Below, piece after piece: positions 32,955-45,439 of a stretch of DNA of 64,000 nucleotides (position 1 is its first letter; each line of letters starts with the position of its first letter). Position numbers and translations under genes: made by a program. The stretch comes from Kalaharituber pfeilii (Eukaryota > Ascomycota > Pezizomycetes > Pezizales > Pezizaceae). The notes under the pieces were generated by a model. That model was given only the letters and a program-made list of their open reading frames with translations. It was not told the DNA's origin and did no database searches. Where the stretch lies: positions 1-64,000 of the forward strand of contig WHUZ01000101.1 of assembly GCA_015179045.1 (NCBI GenBank). Direction: 5' to 3'.

Positions 32955-35032
32955 CTAAGTCCACATCCCCACCAAGTTCTTAGCCTCCCTCGCCCCCGCA
33001 ATCCTCGCCATTGTACACCCCGACCCGCCCCACTGTCCCGGCTCCCAATCGTCCAAATCTGGGAAGTCCAAGTCTTCGTCAAACACTTCCAGCAAATACC
33101 TAAACTCGTAGGCCCTTCCACCAAAGTCTGCCTGGTCCAGCTTTCGCACCTCGACATGGCTGACGAACGCGTCGCTCGACCACGCGAAGATACATGCATT
33201 CTCCAGCTTGTCGATCTTAACGACTTTCTCTGCGCGGAGTGGGGACGTCGGCGGTCCACCTGTGGTGTGGGGCTGTCTTACCATAAAGGTGGCCGGCGTG
33301 CCTGGACAGTCAGATGTGTCCGGCGGTTCGAAGGACAGGATATGCATGAGTTCGTCGTCTGGCTGAACTGTGGCTCTCGAGCGGTGGGGCGAGGTCACAT
33401 ATCCCCAGAAGACGCCCAGCGCCTGCCAACAGTCGCCGCCCCCCGGCGGAAGTTGTTGTGCATACAGTAACGGTAAGTCGTACGACATGTGCCTATGCCG
33501 CGGATTTCCCAAGGTCCCCGCCTTCCACCGATGCACCGTGAACGCCAGCACATTACGATGCCAGAAGGACATTTCCGCCGTTCTCACAATCTCCGTGTTA
33601 TAGACCCACTCACCTACAGTAGTGATCCTATTCGTGATTGCGACCCGGCCTTTATATGTTCCGCCCGCATTGATCGGAACGAACCCTTCTTGGCCTGGTT
33701 GCGGGGGAGTATATGCCCGCTTCAGTGTCGCCGCATCCAAACACCACACGTTGTTGTAAGCAATCTCGCCTGCGTCAAACCAATGATCCAAGCGCCTCAC
33801 TTTCGGTCCTAAATCGTATGAAAAGTAAATCGATGGGTCTTTGAGATGACTCGACTTTGAGAAGTAAACCTTGCCCTCTGAATCCATGATGTGCGGGGCA
33901 AGGCATTCATAGTAACCGAACATCTCTACGGCAAGCGGGACAGAGGAGCCTGTGGTCACGGAGTATGTGCGTAGCTCACACTTTTCCTTCGAATCGCGAC
34001 GGAAGAGTGTTAGCAGATTCTGGTTAAAGACCATGTGGCGAGTGATGTGCGGATCAGTGCCCCAGCGAGCCCCGTGAGACAAGTATGTAGCAGCGGCATA
34101 ATCGAGTCGTGCTTCTGGATGGCCCCTGAATCGGAAAACTTGCAGTAATTCGATGTCGGTCCTAGTGCTCAGAGGTGTCTTGAAGATGAAAATGTATCTG
34201 GTACGCCGAAGTTAGCACCCTAAGCCTTTCCTGTTTGCGAACTGTAATCCATGCAGAGGTCAAAAACTCACTCCGCTCTAATAAATCTCACTTCGGCCAG
34301 TTCATCTATATCGGCTGTTGTATTCGGTGTGGGTTCCGACAACGCGTCATCGTCAGCTGGATACTCTCCTACTGCGAACCACACCGCCATGCAACCATTC
34401 ACCATCCCAAATGCCCTAGGCGACAATGCCTTATTACACTGCCGTGGCGCCGTAGCTGCGTTTTTGGATGCAAAGGGTTTCCTCGCTTGTAACCTGTTCG
34501 CCCTCTGCTCCGAACATTCCACCCACTCAAAATCTTGTCTGGCAACCTCTCCAAACTTCTCTTTCGCAATTTCCAGCAAGTCGAAGCTCCTGAAGCCATG
34601 GTCTTTACTCGCCATCCATGGATTATGCACCCAGAGATACGCCATCAATGATTTCGGCATCGACCGCATAGCACATCCGGAATATTCTCCGACGAATAAG
34701 CGTGCACGATGGCCAGATGTCCCGCAGAATCGCAGCAGAGCCGAGTACCGAATGTCCGGCGGTATCGGCCAAGTACGCGTGTGTTGTTCCTGCCAGGTAA
34801 TCTGCTTTACCTTGAGAGGCTCGCCACGGAGCATCCGAGCGCGCCGCTGCAGACGGCATTTCAGTGTTGGTGCCGTGGAGGCGAACGGGATACGGTTTGC
34901 CACTTCCTGTTCAAGGGTCGGGGACGAGAGGAAGTCGCGCCAGGTGCGGCTGACCCGTCGAAGGGTGAAGATTTGATGCGGAGGGACATCGACGAAGATG
35001 GCGATTTGGAGCTCGAGGGGAAGGCGTTCCAT
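32955..35032 (-). CDS. F-box protein (about 667 aa)
   Basis: Two exons on the minus strand, 35032-34272 and 34197-32955, with a 74-bp intron (GTGAGT...CCAG), keep the frame and total 2004 nt. The N-terminus is an F-box: 'MERLPLELQIAIFVDVPP' then 'RRVSRTWRDFL'. I chose ATG 35032 because the F-box begins there, as usual; an in-frame ATG at 35161 would add 43 residues. The rest (about 100-667) is typical of fungal F-box proteins of unknown substrate, with Trp-rich beta-like segments such as 'YNNVWCLDAATLKRAY' and 'VGEWVYNTEIV'. F-box proteins are substrate adaptors of SCF ubiquitin ligases. No stop or frameshift was seen. The substrate cannot be inferred. Confidence 0.85.
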
Positions 35033-36307
35033 ATTCGCTATGTAGGACTGTCGCCGTCGTGAGTAGTAGTCGCAAGTTGAGTTTAGATACCAGCCGAAGT
35101 GAATGTCCAGGTCGCGGAGAATAGAGTGGGGACGCACGGCTATAGCAACATCGTGATTCAAGCACTTTAATTATGGACTTACTTTTATGTACGCAGCTCT
35201 ATTTCAATGTCGTGAGGAGTTCCAAAGTGCAAGTGCGGGAAAATGCTCATGGTTCGCTGGAGAATGATTCAAACCCCTGAGTCAGGGTCAGGGACATGTT
35301 GACGTAGTTCTAGATCTTAGCGCTGCAGATCTGGGTATGACAGTCCCACATTGTGCGGCTGAGTCATGAGGTGAAGGTGTGCCTCGCTATCTTGTTCCGC
35401 AGTTAGACTCCTTGTAGCACCGTCACCGCCAAGACAATTGCCAATGGGGGTTTAAGTACGTGTGCAACCAGACTAAAGTATGTGCAAAACTACCCACTTC
35501 ATGCGAATAAGTTTCAAACTAATAGTCATTTTATTTTGCCATGAATCTTATCATGACTCATCGGCAGGTCCTGAAGTCCCGACGCGAGGATTCCAAAGAA
35601 TGTGCACTCACGTGTAAAGTCGCAGCCCCCCTGCACACAAATGCCCCATGCCGATCAGGTTAATTCGTCCTTCAATCAAAATGCTCTGTCAATTCTTGTA
35701 ATTCCCCGGCAGTACAATCTCAACAACACATTGTATGTACTGCCGGGGAATGCGCTCCGCTGCATGTCTCGAAACCCGAAGAGATACTGGCTCTCAGTTG
35801 AGTTTCAAGGAATATTTTGCCTGCAAGCTCACGGATTGCTTTAGATATGTTCATCGGTCCAAATTGTGCTTTAGTGATGAAAAGAACTCAAATTCACCGG
35901 TTCCAAGTATCTCATCTTCCAATAATTTAAAGAGATAAAGGAAGCGGTATGTCATGCTATTTTGGTCTGCTGATGTGAATGGTAAGGAACAAATCACGTC
36001 GTGGAAACTGTTAGATTAAATGGAAGTTGCAGAACTGTTCTCGCGTCCCAATACGTCTTTTGGTCCTCGCTTCGATACGATTCATTAAAATCTGCAATGC
36101 AATTTTTGCTGCGAACTGTGGAACCTTTTCGCTGTCGTGTGGCAGGAGCTTCACTCCCTGCTACCGCAAAGGGAAGAGTTTTGGCGTTGAGAGCCTGGCG
36201 GTATGTAGCCAAGCCTCAGCACATTTGACCTTGCTTACACCAAACATGGCCTGAGAGCTGCACCAGCGGACCATGCATGGTAGGTCCTGCATATTGTGTA
36301 GAGCAGA
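35033..36307. other. Intergenic between the F-box and second BTB genes
   Basis: Frames of 70-80 codons occur (for example 36001-36228), but none shows family resemblance. One strong hairpin (35701-35751) is described separately. The left end should contain the F-box gene promoter. Confidence 0.35.
35701..35751. repeat. Perfect 16-bp inverted repeat
   Basis: 'attccccggcagtaca' (35701-35716) is repeated in inverse sense at 35736-35751 with a 19-nt spacer. This could be a small foldback element or a structured RNA; no transcript evidence is visible. Confidence 0.7.
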
Positions 36308-36319
36308 TTCCGTAATAAT

Positions 36320-36376
36320 TTTTTTTTTTTTTTTTTTATATCATTAATCGCTTGCCGCCCTATGGGCTATGGCGAT
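36320..36376 (-). mobile_element. Tail-only insertion (57 bp)
   Basis: TSD 'ttccgtaataat' lies at 36308-36319 and 36377-36388. The insert holds only a T-run, 'atatcattaatcgc' and the hairpin ending 'ggcgat' (A-T outer pair). Confidence 0.92.
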
Positions 36377-36705
36377 TTCCGTAATAATGGACAAGATATA
36401 ATAGAAGCTGGCAATTATGACCATGCGTAGCACAGCTGGAGAACCTAATGCCGGTGTTATTCTTGGCTCGCGAGGGGTGGAACGAGCCTGAAGTAAATAG
36501 GTACAATTACTTTACCACTGATATCCTAGTTGACATCAATAGTACAATTTACATGTGAACTTTGATTGGATGGGTTTTGCTATCCCCGCAGGACATCAGG
36601 CCACCCAGCAACAGCCTTCATAAGAACAGACAGTTTGCTGATGCGGTAGGAAACTTCTTCCAAATTGTAGTTTCCATTTATTTGTCCTGTTCTGAGAAAA
36701 CAACC

Positions 36706-37651
36706 ATGGAAGCCGCTACTGCACTTAATTTTGACATACTCCGAAGTCAATTCTTCAAAATTACGTTGGGTGAGAAGCTGGAAACGCAGAGCAATGATGG
36801 GGCGAACGAGGTGTTCTATGCCCACAGAGAACTACTTGCAAAATTGTCCCCGGAGTTGCGAAAACACGTGGACAATGACATGAAAGAAGGTTTAAGCGGT
36901 GAGATGATACTTCGCGACGTGGACAAAGAGACCATGTGTCGCTTCTTGCAATGGGCATATGTGAAGGAATACTCAATGTAAGCGCAGTAGTGACTATTCT
37001 ACTTGCATGGAGTGGTGCTAATTAAATAGAGACTCCGGAACGCAGGAGACGAACGCGACAAGCATACTACTTCCGCATGTAAAGCTTTACGCCTTAGCCG
37101 ACAGATTCAACATTCAAGCCTTGAAAGAATTAAGTCTTCAGAAGCTTACATCGTTCCTGACCGACCAATCTAAGCCAGATACCATTGATTTGCTAAGCGC
37201 GACGAGGTTTGCAATTGAGAACCTGCCAACTCTTACAGAGAGAGTTGTGGAGTACCTCCTAGGTTATACTGCGTGGCTCCTTCCCGACGTACGTGATCAG
37301 GAAGACTTCACAGAGCTGATCCAGGCCCATCCTGATGCAGCAGTGGCCTTATTCCGGTTAACCCGACGAGCAGAGCAGGCACCATGCAACCCATGCAACA
37401 AGTCCTCTGAAGGAGAAAATGCTGTTGCTCCAGAAATTACGGGTACCTGCGGTTGGTGTGGAGCATATGGAAATATGAAATGGGTATATTGCACGAACTG
37501 CGGCAATGTATGGCGTGCGATGTATTGGAATTATGCCGACCGTCATGAGAAACGTTGCCAGTTTCCACCGTGCCGCTTGAAGGAGTCCCTAAGGTACCGC
37601 TGTGGCAACCAGAACTACACTGCATGCGACTACAGCGGCCCATTCAGTTAG
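36706..37651 (+). CDS. BTB/POZ domain protein with C-terminal zinc-ribbon-like cysteines
   Basis: Exons 36706-36977 and 37030-37651 around a 52-bp intron (gtaagc...atag) give about 297 residues. The start ATG is in 'accatgg'. The BTB fold spans about residues 5-125, with 'VFYAHRELLAKLSPELRKHV', 'MCRFLQWAYVKEYS' and, after the intron, 'LLPHVKLYALADRFNI'. The last 80 residues hold about ten cysteines and a histidine ('CGWCGAYGN', 'YCTNCGN', 'HEKRCQFPPC', 'RYRCGNQNYTACDY'), in a zinc-ribbon-like arrangement. This BTB plus Cys-rich tail is frequent in ascomycetes and probably an adaptor or scaffold. Function is unknown. The gene looks intact; a tail-only insertion lies about 330 bp upstream. Confidence 0.88.
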
Positions 37652-39740
37652 CATTGTATATATGATTTCATCATTAGGCAATGTGGAGTTTGATGTTACT
37701 GTTTTTACCTACTTGTATGTTAGTGGATTAAGTTCATATGTAGTTATACGTCGTCAATCTCAGTAATATTAAATGTGCTCGAGTAATAGCACATCTCAGG
37801 GAACACCCTGGATGCCAATAGGGCTTCTAGAGGTCTACAGGAGTTTTATCCAAGATGTCACCGTTGCAGTAACCACCACTTTGGTAATGTCTCGCTTAGT
37901 TGCACCAACTGCTTGCAGTCAGGTCCCCAGCAGCCCGCTGCCCATCGAGCTGGTTATGACTTTGATTGGCAACTGCACGCAAATTTTCATTGGAAACTGG
38001 GACAAAAAAGGGCTAAGTTTTTAATGAGATTGCAGATCCGAATATGAGGTTTGTTACAGTCCTCAAAACTAATTTCTGGCTCAATTCGCGAAAGAGAGAA
38101 TGTTGAATACAGCTTTACAGTAGACGAACTGCACATAATTGATGAGTAGTATGCATGTGGTAGAAACAGTTTGTTTCGTACTGTCCGGAATCCGGTGACA
38201 CATGCTACTCTACAGACTGCATACTTCGCGTTGCCATTGAGTTGGCCTCAAGTTGTGTCTTGTTAGTGAGACTAGTTTGGAAATCGAAGTCGCTGCTATC
38301 GCAGCGCAGAAGCAGTCTCCAGATATTTAGCAATAGGTGACAATGTTGTAAAATCCAAGGCACGGTGGAGAGGAAAAAGATTACGGGATTCCTCCGGGTT
38401 TTCTCAAATGTTGCAATTCCAGGAATACAAGCTATAACTTGGTTGCCAATCGGAGGTTACGAGTGCAACATAGCAAAAGAGCGTCCCGAGATTTGTCTGC
38501 TCTCAACGGTTATTTGGTAATTTTCGGAACAATCATTCATGTCAATTCGGAAAATTAAAGCGCCTTCCAAGTGATATATGCCGATAACTGAAATCACTAA
38601 TTTCCACTCTACCAGCGCTTTGACGCAATGAATCGAAACCTCCGCCTCGCCTCCTAACCACTTCCTCTTTGTTTTCCATACTATAGTAATTTTCCAGATG
38701 CAGGGCCCCGCGCCAGCTAGCAAAAAGAGTATTGGATTTGATAGGAGAGAGATATTGACACTAATCTTTCCTGTCTCCTTTTCCCTCGCTTTTTTCTTTT
38801 TCATTTGCTTTTTTTTTGGAGCGTAAGGGTTCCTGCCCTACACGAGTAATTTCAAGTAGTTTACCTACATGTACTGTAGACAACATGAGTGCTTCGTTCT
38901 ATCCGTAGGAAGGATATTAGAATTGCCGTAGATGTAAGACTTTACATAATGCAGTGTAATCAAAAGCTCGACCAAAAATCACACAACCGTTGTCCTACTT
39001 TGAAGTTTGGGCGATAAGGCGCTGGCACCTAGAGCATCGCACGACCTTTTTATCAACATACATCCTGTCCGATATCTGGTGAGCTATTTCGTCATATTTA
39101 TTTGTGTTATTTGGGGCCACATGCAGCACAATGAAAGGAGTAGGCATTGGTTCCCATGTGCGTACTGGAACCAAAGGCGATGTCACAGGGCTGGGAACTA
39201 GACAAGTGACAGGGTGCAACCCCGACAGATGTTTCCGATTGCTTGGAAACGATTCGTTGACGAAGTTTGCGCATTTCAACAAACGACACTAACATTTTCG
39301 GCGCAACTGAATATCTGAGCTTGCAAACTTGCGCTGCGCCATGGGTGTCTAAGGTGGTCGCACTACTCCCCCACAGAGCTGCCCCGTAATGGTTCAACGG
39401 TACTAGATTACGAGCAATGGCCAGCCTCCCGCCGGTGAGGCGCGCTGCAGTGACGCGAGGTGAGGCCGGAGGTGCTCGCTAGCAAGAGGACCCCACTCGC
39501 TTTGCTCGGGATTAATGCATCATGAAGGGGAGGTCTGGTGGGGAGTCACTCTCCGGTTGCCACCACACAAAAATTGTTAGGAATGCAATTACCCTCAAGT
39601 GGGCTCAAACTGAAGCTAGGGCATGGGAGAAAAGGTAAATTACCTTCACACATTCTCTAGGCTTATTTACGGGAGATCTTGGAATGTGTTAGAAACCATG
39701 AGCCGAACACACGCGAAACAGTCCGAGCGAAACAGTCCGA
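37652..39740. other. Gene-poor stretch
   Basis: Several frames of 80-115 codons are present (for example 38804-38457 and 39282-38995 on the minus strand), but none has recognisable domains or a convincing context. No repeat family of this window occurs here. Confidence 0.35.
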
Positions 39741-39755
39741 GTGTGTAAAACATCC

Positions 39756-39890
39756 GAACATCCGCGATGGCCTAAGCACTCCGAACATCCGCAATGGCCT
39801 AAGCACTCCGAACATCCACAATGGCCTAAGCACTCCGAACATCCGCAATGGCCTAAGCACTCCGAACATCCGCGATGGCCCAAACACTCC
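39756..39890. repeat. 27-bp tandem repeat, five units
   Basis: Five head-to-tail units of 'gaacatccgcaatggc' plus 'ctaagcactcc', nearly identical. Because 27 is a multiple of three, every frame stays open through the array, which explains the repetitive ORFs on both strands. I do not regard them as genes. Confidence 0.9.
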
Positions 39891-39899
39891 GGACTGAGT

Positions 39900-40176
39900 A
39901 TTCCATATTAGGCAGTCCAAATACTTAGCTGTTCTGTTCACTGGTTTTGTATGCAACTTCGTGTTATAGAGTTTTTGTATATATATGGGCTCTGGAAGCC
40001 CCGTTCTTGATTGATCATTAGAATCGAATACACACACCTCTGAGCCTATTCCTCTGTACTCTTTTTCACACTTACGCATCTGCACCCTGTAGGTGAGAAC
40101 TGGGAAGCCTTCCGTCGTCGCCTCAGTCGTCGAGGAAATTGGGGCGACGGACTTTGACGAACGCACAGGGCTGATT
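39900..40176. other. Intergenic stretch without recognisable feature
   Basis: No supported feature lies between the 27-bp array and the next hairpin insertion. Confidence 0.3.
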
Positions 40177-40184
40177 ATCGGGAT

Positions 40185-40277
40185 ATTTTTTTTTTTTTTT
40201 ATATCAATACTCGCGTGCCGCCCTACGGGCTATGGCGAGGGTTTATTAAAGGAAAAGAACAAACTAAATTTAAGTAC
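40185..40277 (-). mobile_element. Short hairpin-tail insertion (93 bp)
   Basis: TSD 'atcgggat' lies at 40177-40184 and 40278-40285. A T-run, 'atatcaatactcgcgtg', the hairpin (C-G outer pair) and about 40 bp of 3' UTR sequence ('gggtttattaaaggaaaag') follow. A similar 3' UTR ('gggttttattaaactaaaag') stands at 54207-54229, so both derive from one subfamily. Confidence 0.85.
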
Positions 40278-40285
40278 ATCGGGAT

Positions 40286-41215
40286 CCAGACGGGCGGGGC
40301 CACGAACAATTTACGGTGCTTCACACATGTGTGGTGTCAGGGTCTACCCGCGAAGGGGATATCCACCCGCATTGGCCTGTAAAGCTGCGAGTGACAATTC
40401 GGTCTGATCAACCGATAGCTACAGTCTGACAGTGAAACATGGGTTGGGCACGAATGTGTATCACAAGGAACGTCGGCATGGTCAGACCGGACGGACCTCT
40501 AGGAGCAAAGCCACCGAATGGACCTCCAGGAGCAGAGCCACCGGATGGACCTCTAGATGAGGCGAGGCAGTGGCTGAGAGATGCCCACAGATAGAACATC
40601 GTGATATCATAGCATAGAGAGACAATAGAAGGAAGGCACGCCGGATTAAATATAAGAAGGGCCAGCTAGAGCTGCCCTGTCGAGAGGTCAAGCACCAAGC
40701 GTTGTCCTAAGTTACACCCTCATATTTACTACATTATCGTAGAAACCGTAACATGTGGAATGTGACCGACACGACGCACCCAGACCACCAATTGTCGAAA
40801 TATCAGGCGTTGGTTGCATCAGCGGCGTTGGCACATAGCGGGAGCATTGACTATCAAGTAGAGGCGGCAGAGGAGGCGGAGTCTTGTTGGACGTGGTGTC
40901 TTCAAGCTTTTTATTCTATGCAAACGGGTAAAGTTCTTGAACCAAACTTCAAAAATCGAAGATGGTAGCAGCTAGTCTAAGTGTCAGAAACAGGGCTGGA
41001 TGAGGTCGCAAGAACGACGGCCCATTCAAGTGAGAAGCAGCCGCAGACTTCATAGGCAACACAATCGCCCGTGCAGCGGTTGGACTGTTTGCCGTAATGG
41101 GTACACAGGATCCGCGGGAGATCATCCTAAGCAAGCAATTCTGAACCTTTCTTACTAACACGATCCAATTCAGTCATGCTCATCCTCTTCTTAGCCTCGT
41201 ATTGCCGTACTCGCT
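40286..41215. other. Intergenic with a small 27-bp repeat
   Basis: 'atggacctcc' and 'aggagcagagccaccgg' words repeat about 2.5 times near 40490-40560. A 72-codon frame at 40753-40968 lacks recognisable features. Confidence 0.35.
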
Positions 41216-41227
41216 TTCTATCAAGCA

Positions 41228-41267
41228 GCATCGCCATAGCCCAGAGGACGGCGAGCGATCAATAAAA

Positions 41268-41298
<31 letters not shown>
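41228..41298 (+). mobile_element. Tail-only insertion (71 bp)
   Basis: TSD 'ttctatcaagca' lies at 41216-41227 and 41299-41310. The insert starts two bases before the hairpin foot 'atcgc' and ends in a long A-run. One inner stem pair is damaged ('ggacggc'). Confidence 0.9.
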
Positions 41299-41300
<2 letters not shown>

Positions 41301-41310
41301 CTATCAAGCA

Positions 41311-42598
41311 AGAAAACCAAACGAACTCTTGCATCTGGGTATAGCTGATGTCGTAATGTTTGTCAAGTTTCCCGAAACATAGTCTATGTCTATGGAAACA
41401 CGAAACTGGGTAAGCGATACTGGTAGTCTGTGAAGATATTCCGTTGGAAGATACAGGATCGGTGACAGACAGTCGGTGCAGGACACTGACGAATACGAAC
41501 CTTTGGTATTTTATGATAATTGACGATGAAATGGCAATTGTTAGAGGCCCTTCATACTATCTATATTAAGTGTATATTTATGTTTTTTTTTTTGATTTGC
41601 ATCTACAATATCCTTATATTATAACGTGACCTTTTGGGGTCGGGTCTTGAAATTGAGCATCCTTGATTCAAAGGTCTTACGTGTACGTGGAACAAAGTTC
41701 AGGGCAGGCTGTTGCAGGGGGATAGGTGCATAGAGTAAACAGAGGAATACATGAAATGGTATGCATGGAGCAAACCGCAAACAGCATGGGTACAAACATT
41801 GATTCCCGTTTGCATATGACGTTCCCATGTAATTAGCTAGTGTTCTTGGGGACTTTTTGAGAGGCCCTTCCGCTCCATTTTTTTTGGAAAAAAAGAACAA
41901 CCTCAGCGAATACCAGATCTGTGATCCCTGTGTCTCAGTGTTTCCGTGCCGTGTTCTTCGTCCGTGTTTCCTATCAGTCCCTTGAGCCGCCCAACCCCTG
42001 TTTATATCGTTTTTAAGGCATCTGTGGCTATGCACAGCATAATTCGGCCTGTGAAGCGTTTTGGCAAATTCGGACACCCGGAGGCACTTGGTGAGAGGAG
42101 TCACTATAGCTGTGCGCGGAAAAGTGCCAACGATGCAGACGAAATAGTGGCAGCAGCGATTGACATGCTGAAAAGTCAATCAGTGAGGTTACATGCCGGG
42201 TATTATCCTTAGATCTAGACAGCCAGTACCGCACGTCTCAGTACGCAGGCTGACAGAGGAAAGGCAACGTTCAGTCGCTCCATGGTGGCACGGCAAGCAC
42301 TGAACACCTGGAGGGGCCACCCTAAATCTTAACCGGGGTGTTGCGGGGTGGTGCGGGGCGGGCTACGGCGAGAGCAGATTGCAGCGGAGACCAAGATCTG
42401 TGTATGGGTATCACCTCAATCCGCTGCGGCAGGTGATCAGGAAGAACAACGTGGAGCTGGAGTTGTATTGGTAGAGGGACATAGAGACATCTAGGGGCGC
42501 GAAAGGCCCAACAGGGCAGCTAAACCGGAGACCCTTTGCGTACCGGGAGCAGGTTGAAACCGAGGAGGGCATTTGACAACGGGCAGGGGGTACATTGG
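41311..42598. other. Gene-poor stretch
   Basis: A minus-strand frame of 186 codons (42179-41619) shows no domain and looks like chance. No other feature is seen. Confidence 0.3.
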
Positions 42599-42610
42599 AG
42601 AGGATGGAAA

Positions 42611-42664
42611 CTCGCCATAGCCCACAGGGCGGCACGTGAGTACTGATATAAAAAAAAAAAAAAA
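42611..42664 (+). mobile_element. Tail-only insertion (54 bp)
   Basis: Flanks 'agaggatggaaa' (42599-42610) and 'agaggacagaaa' (42665-42676) differ at two bases and are a probable aged TSD. The insert begins exactly with the hairpin foot 'ctcgc'; a G-T wobble replaces one stem pair. Confidence 0.8.
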
Positions 42665-42676
42665 AGAGGACAGAAA

Positions 42677-44112
42677 GCAGACACTGAGTGATGCAAGCCC
42701 AGGCAACAGAGGGGTTAGCAGGGAGGAGAATCGGCTGACGGGTCTCACGTACACGTTGACAGGATAAAGGCCATGGCAAAGCTGGTTAAAGAGGATTGGG
42801 GAGCTTAGCAGGACGCCCGCAGGCCATGCACGGAAGGCGGGGGAAGCGGCTGGCGCAGCAACTGGGCTAGGGACATGCGGAGGTGGGAGTACCTAGGACA
42901 GTTCTCGGACCTTTCTTTCGAGAAGGATGTGAGGCGACAGGTGGATTGGAATTCCAATCTGGTTGTTCTACAACGGCAGGCACGAGTAGTGCACTTTTAT
43001 TGGCCAATGGACGTGAACCCACATTGCCATCTCCAGCTAGCGGCGATGACAACATCTCAAACGGACCGACAGTCCCGACTACCTCAACAGCAGCGCACGC
43101 GAGCATCAGCATCCCGCTCATCGTGCACCTGAGTATGTCTCCCCACAATCCCACCCCTGGCTGCAGCTAATCGTCCCACATCGTGTTCCACGAGCATGTA
43201 GCCCACGTGTACGCCGTGAGTGCGCATTTGCGGCGAGGCCGAGGGAGGTGAGGGTGACGGTGATGGCGCGGAAGTATTCGACTATGTGGGCGCATGCGTG
43301 GGGTGATGATGAGGTCAGGCGGTGGGCAGGGGACAGCGAAGACGGGGCGGTTGGGGCCTGGGGATGCGCAGAGGATGGAGATGGGGATGGAGATGAAGAT
43401 GGAGATGGCTGTGCGGACGACGAATGCAGCAGGTGAGCAGAGGCTATTGAGGTGGTAGTCTTATGCCAAGACCCTTTGAATGGGATCTGGGAGGGTGCTG
43501 GGAGAGAACGCTGACTAACCGCGGCGGGGAGATATGGTAGGACTGGAGCAGTCATAGGAATGTATGTTCTGCATGATATATTGTACCGTAACTTAATTTC
43601 ACAGTTGCAGTGGCACAGCTACACATCGACGTCTGTGCGCTACATTCGTAAGTACTTGCGTACTGAACATATACATACTTATTTCTGAGCAGTAGATATG
43701 ATGAAGCAACGTTTTACCTTTATCTTCCTAGTAGGGCATGGGTTGGTTGCTTTACCACTTTGGGTAGGTGTCAAGGCAGTATGGAGTTTTATTGTCGCCT
43801 GGCATTGATGGTTCGCCGCAGGGCGGCATGGGCACAATTCGCGCTGAAGCGCTATGGATCTCTGTTTTCATATCTTTACTGATGGTTCATGGTATTCCTA
43901 CAGTTCGTTTCATCGCCCAGCATGCTGCCCCACAATAAGAAAGATTAGACTATTTTTCATGTTTTACTACCAATGGTTTTTCTATTGATCTTTCATTTTC
44001 CGACCTTTATGTCCACGTATAACTTCTGCTCGTTACTACTGTAATATTAAACAATGTTGATAGCTATTGCATTCATTTGTAATACGACCCTGCCTAACCT
44101 CGCTCGATGGAG
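42677..44112. other. Gene-poor stretch with G+C-rich frames
   Basis: Overlapping frames near 42867-43555 are low in complexity (Ser/Pro-rich on the minus strand), with a GATGGA-type microsatellite at about 43375-43410. No family resemblance was seen. Confidence 0.3.
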
Positions 44113-44438
44113 GAGATTCATAGTGAGCGGCACGAGCCGAGCCAGCTCGAGCTCAAACGAGCCAAGATCATGCTTGTGTTTTTCTCGGGACCTCTCCGGG
44201 CAGGCCAGTCTGGCCTGCCCGCATGCAGGGGTATCGACAGGGGAATGTAGACTACTTAGCCTGCCCGGTTGCAGAGGTTCTACTAGCCGAAAAATAAGTA
44301 TCCGGACAGGGAATAAATGCATACCATGCGCTATGCAGCAGTTGGCATAAACTAGCATATTTTCGTATGCTTGGCTGTGGAGACCAGTCCAAATTTCGTG
44401 GATAGTGTCCAATTTTATTATGTCAGAAGTATCCGGAC

Positions 44439-44495
44439 AGTTGGATCGCCATAGCCCATAGGGCGGCACGCGATTAATGATATTAAAAAAAAAAA
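44439..44495 (+). mobile_element. Tail-only insertion (57 bp)
   Basis: TSD 'aagtatccggac' lies at 44427-44438 and 44496-44507. Six bases precede the hairpin foot 'atcgc', then the stem, 'taatgatatt' and an A-run follow. Confidence 0.9.
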
Positions 44496-45432
44496 AAGTA
44501 TCCGGACTGCTGGCATAATGAATTTGGGACTTGCAACACCAACAGTCCATACCTACATATCAGGACAAGGAAAATAGATATAAGTCCTCTACTAGGAATA
44601 TAAAAATGGCACTGCAGGTAACCTTGATAAGCACAGGTTCAGGCATTATAATCAAAACTTACTATTCTGATAGGTCCTAAGATTTCGAGACTGCTCTTCA
44701 GGGCTTTTCTAGAAGCTTTTCCAAGGCTATTCCAAGAGCTGTTCCAGGGGCTGTTCCAGAGGCCATTGAAATACTGTTTGAGAGGCTGTTAGAGCTCAAA
44801 CGGCCTCCGAAACGGCCTCCGAAGTAGCCTCCGGAACAACCTCTGGAACGACCTCCGGAACAGCCTCTGAACAGCCTCTGAACAGCCTCTGGGACACCCT
44901 CTTAAACAGCTGCTCGAACAGCTGCTCGTAGCATGTCAGCAGCTACTCAAACAGCCTCCGAAACAGCCTCCGCAAAAGCTTCCAGAAAAGCCCCCGGAAC
45001 AGGCTACAGAAGAGCACTGCAATAGCAGTGAAAACATATACTTTCATTGTTGTAGATATTATTTTTATTGATAAAAGCAATATTGGGCTATTTGGTATGC
45101 GAATATCTCAATGTAGGCCCCAATAGCTACTCTTTTCTGGGGGGTTATTTCAGCACCTATGAGAATATTATTATCTTACAAAGTATGATACTTGAGTTTT
45201 TACCTGACCTTTTTTGCCTGCCGTCCGTATATATACTACCTTGTTCTTGTGTTCATTCTGCTGCTGTATAATAGGCCCAAATTCATTATGTCAGCTGTCC
45301 AGATACTTCTAACATAATAAAATTTGGACAATCTATCAAGAATTGGACTAGTCTCATAGATATCCATAGCCAAGCGTACTAACATATGCTTGTTTAGACC
45401 AAATGCTGCTTATCGCATAATATGCATTTATC

Positions 45433-45439
45433 TCCGTGA

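Noticed and set aside
32955..34082. Separate gene for the second exon of the F-box gene
   Set aside because: Its apparent start is not ATG, and a GTGAGT...CCAG intron joins it in frame to the F-box exon.
39663..40166. 167-codon minus-strand ORF with repeated RPLRMFGVL-like units
   Set aside because: It is a by-product of the 27-bp array and is mirrored by an ORF on the other strand.
41619..42179. 186-codon minus-strand ORF
   Set aside because: The composition is irregular, with no domain. The stretch shows no other sign of a gene.
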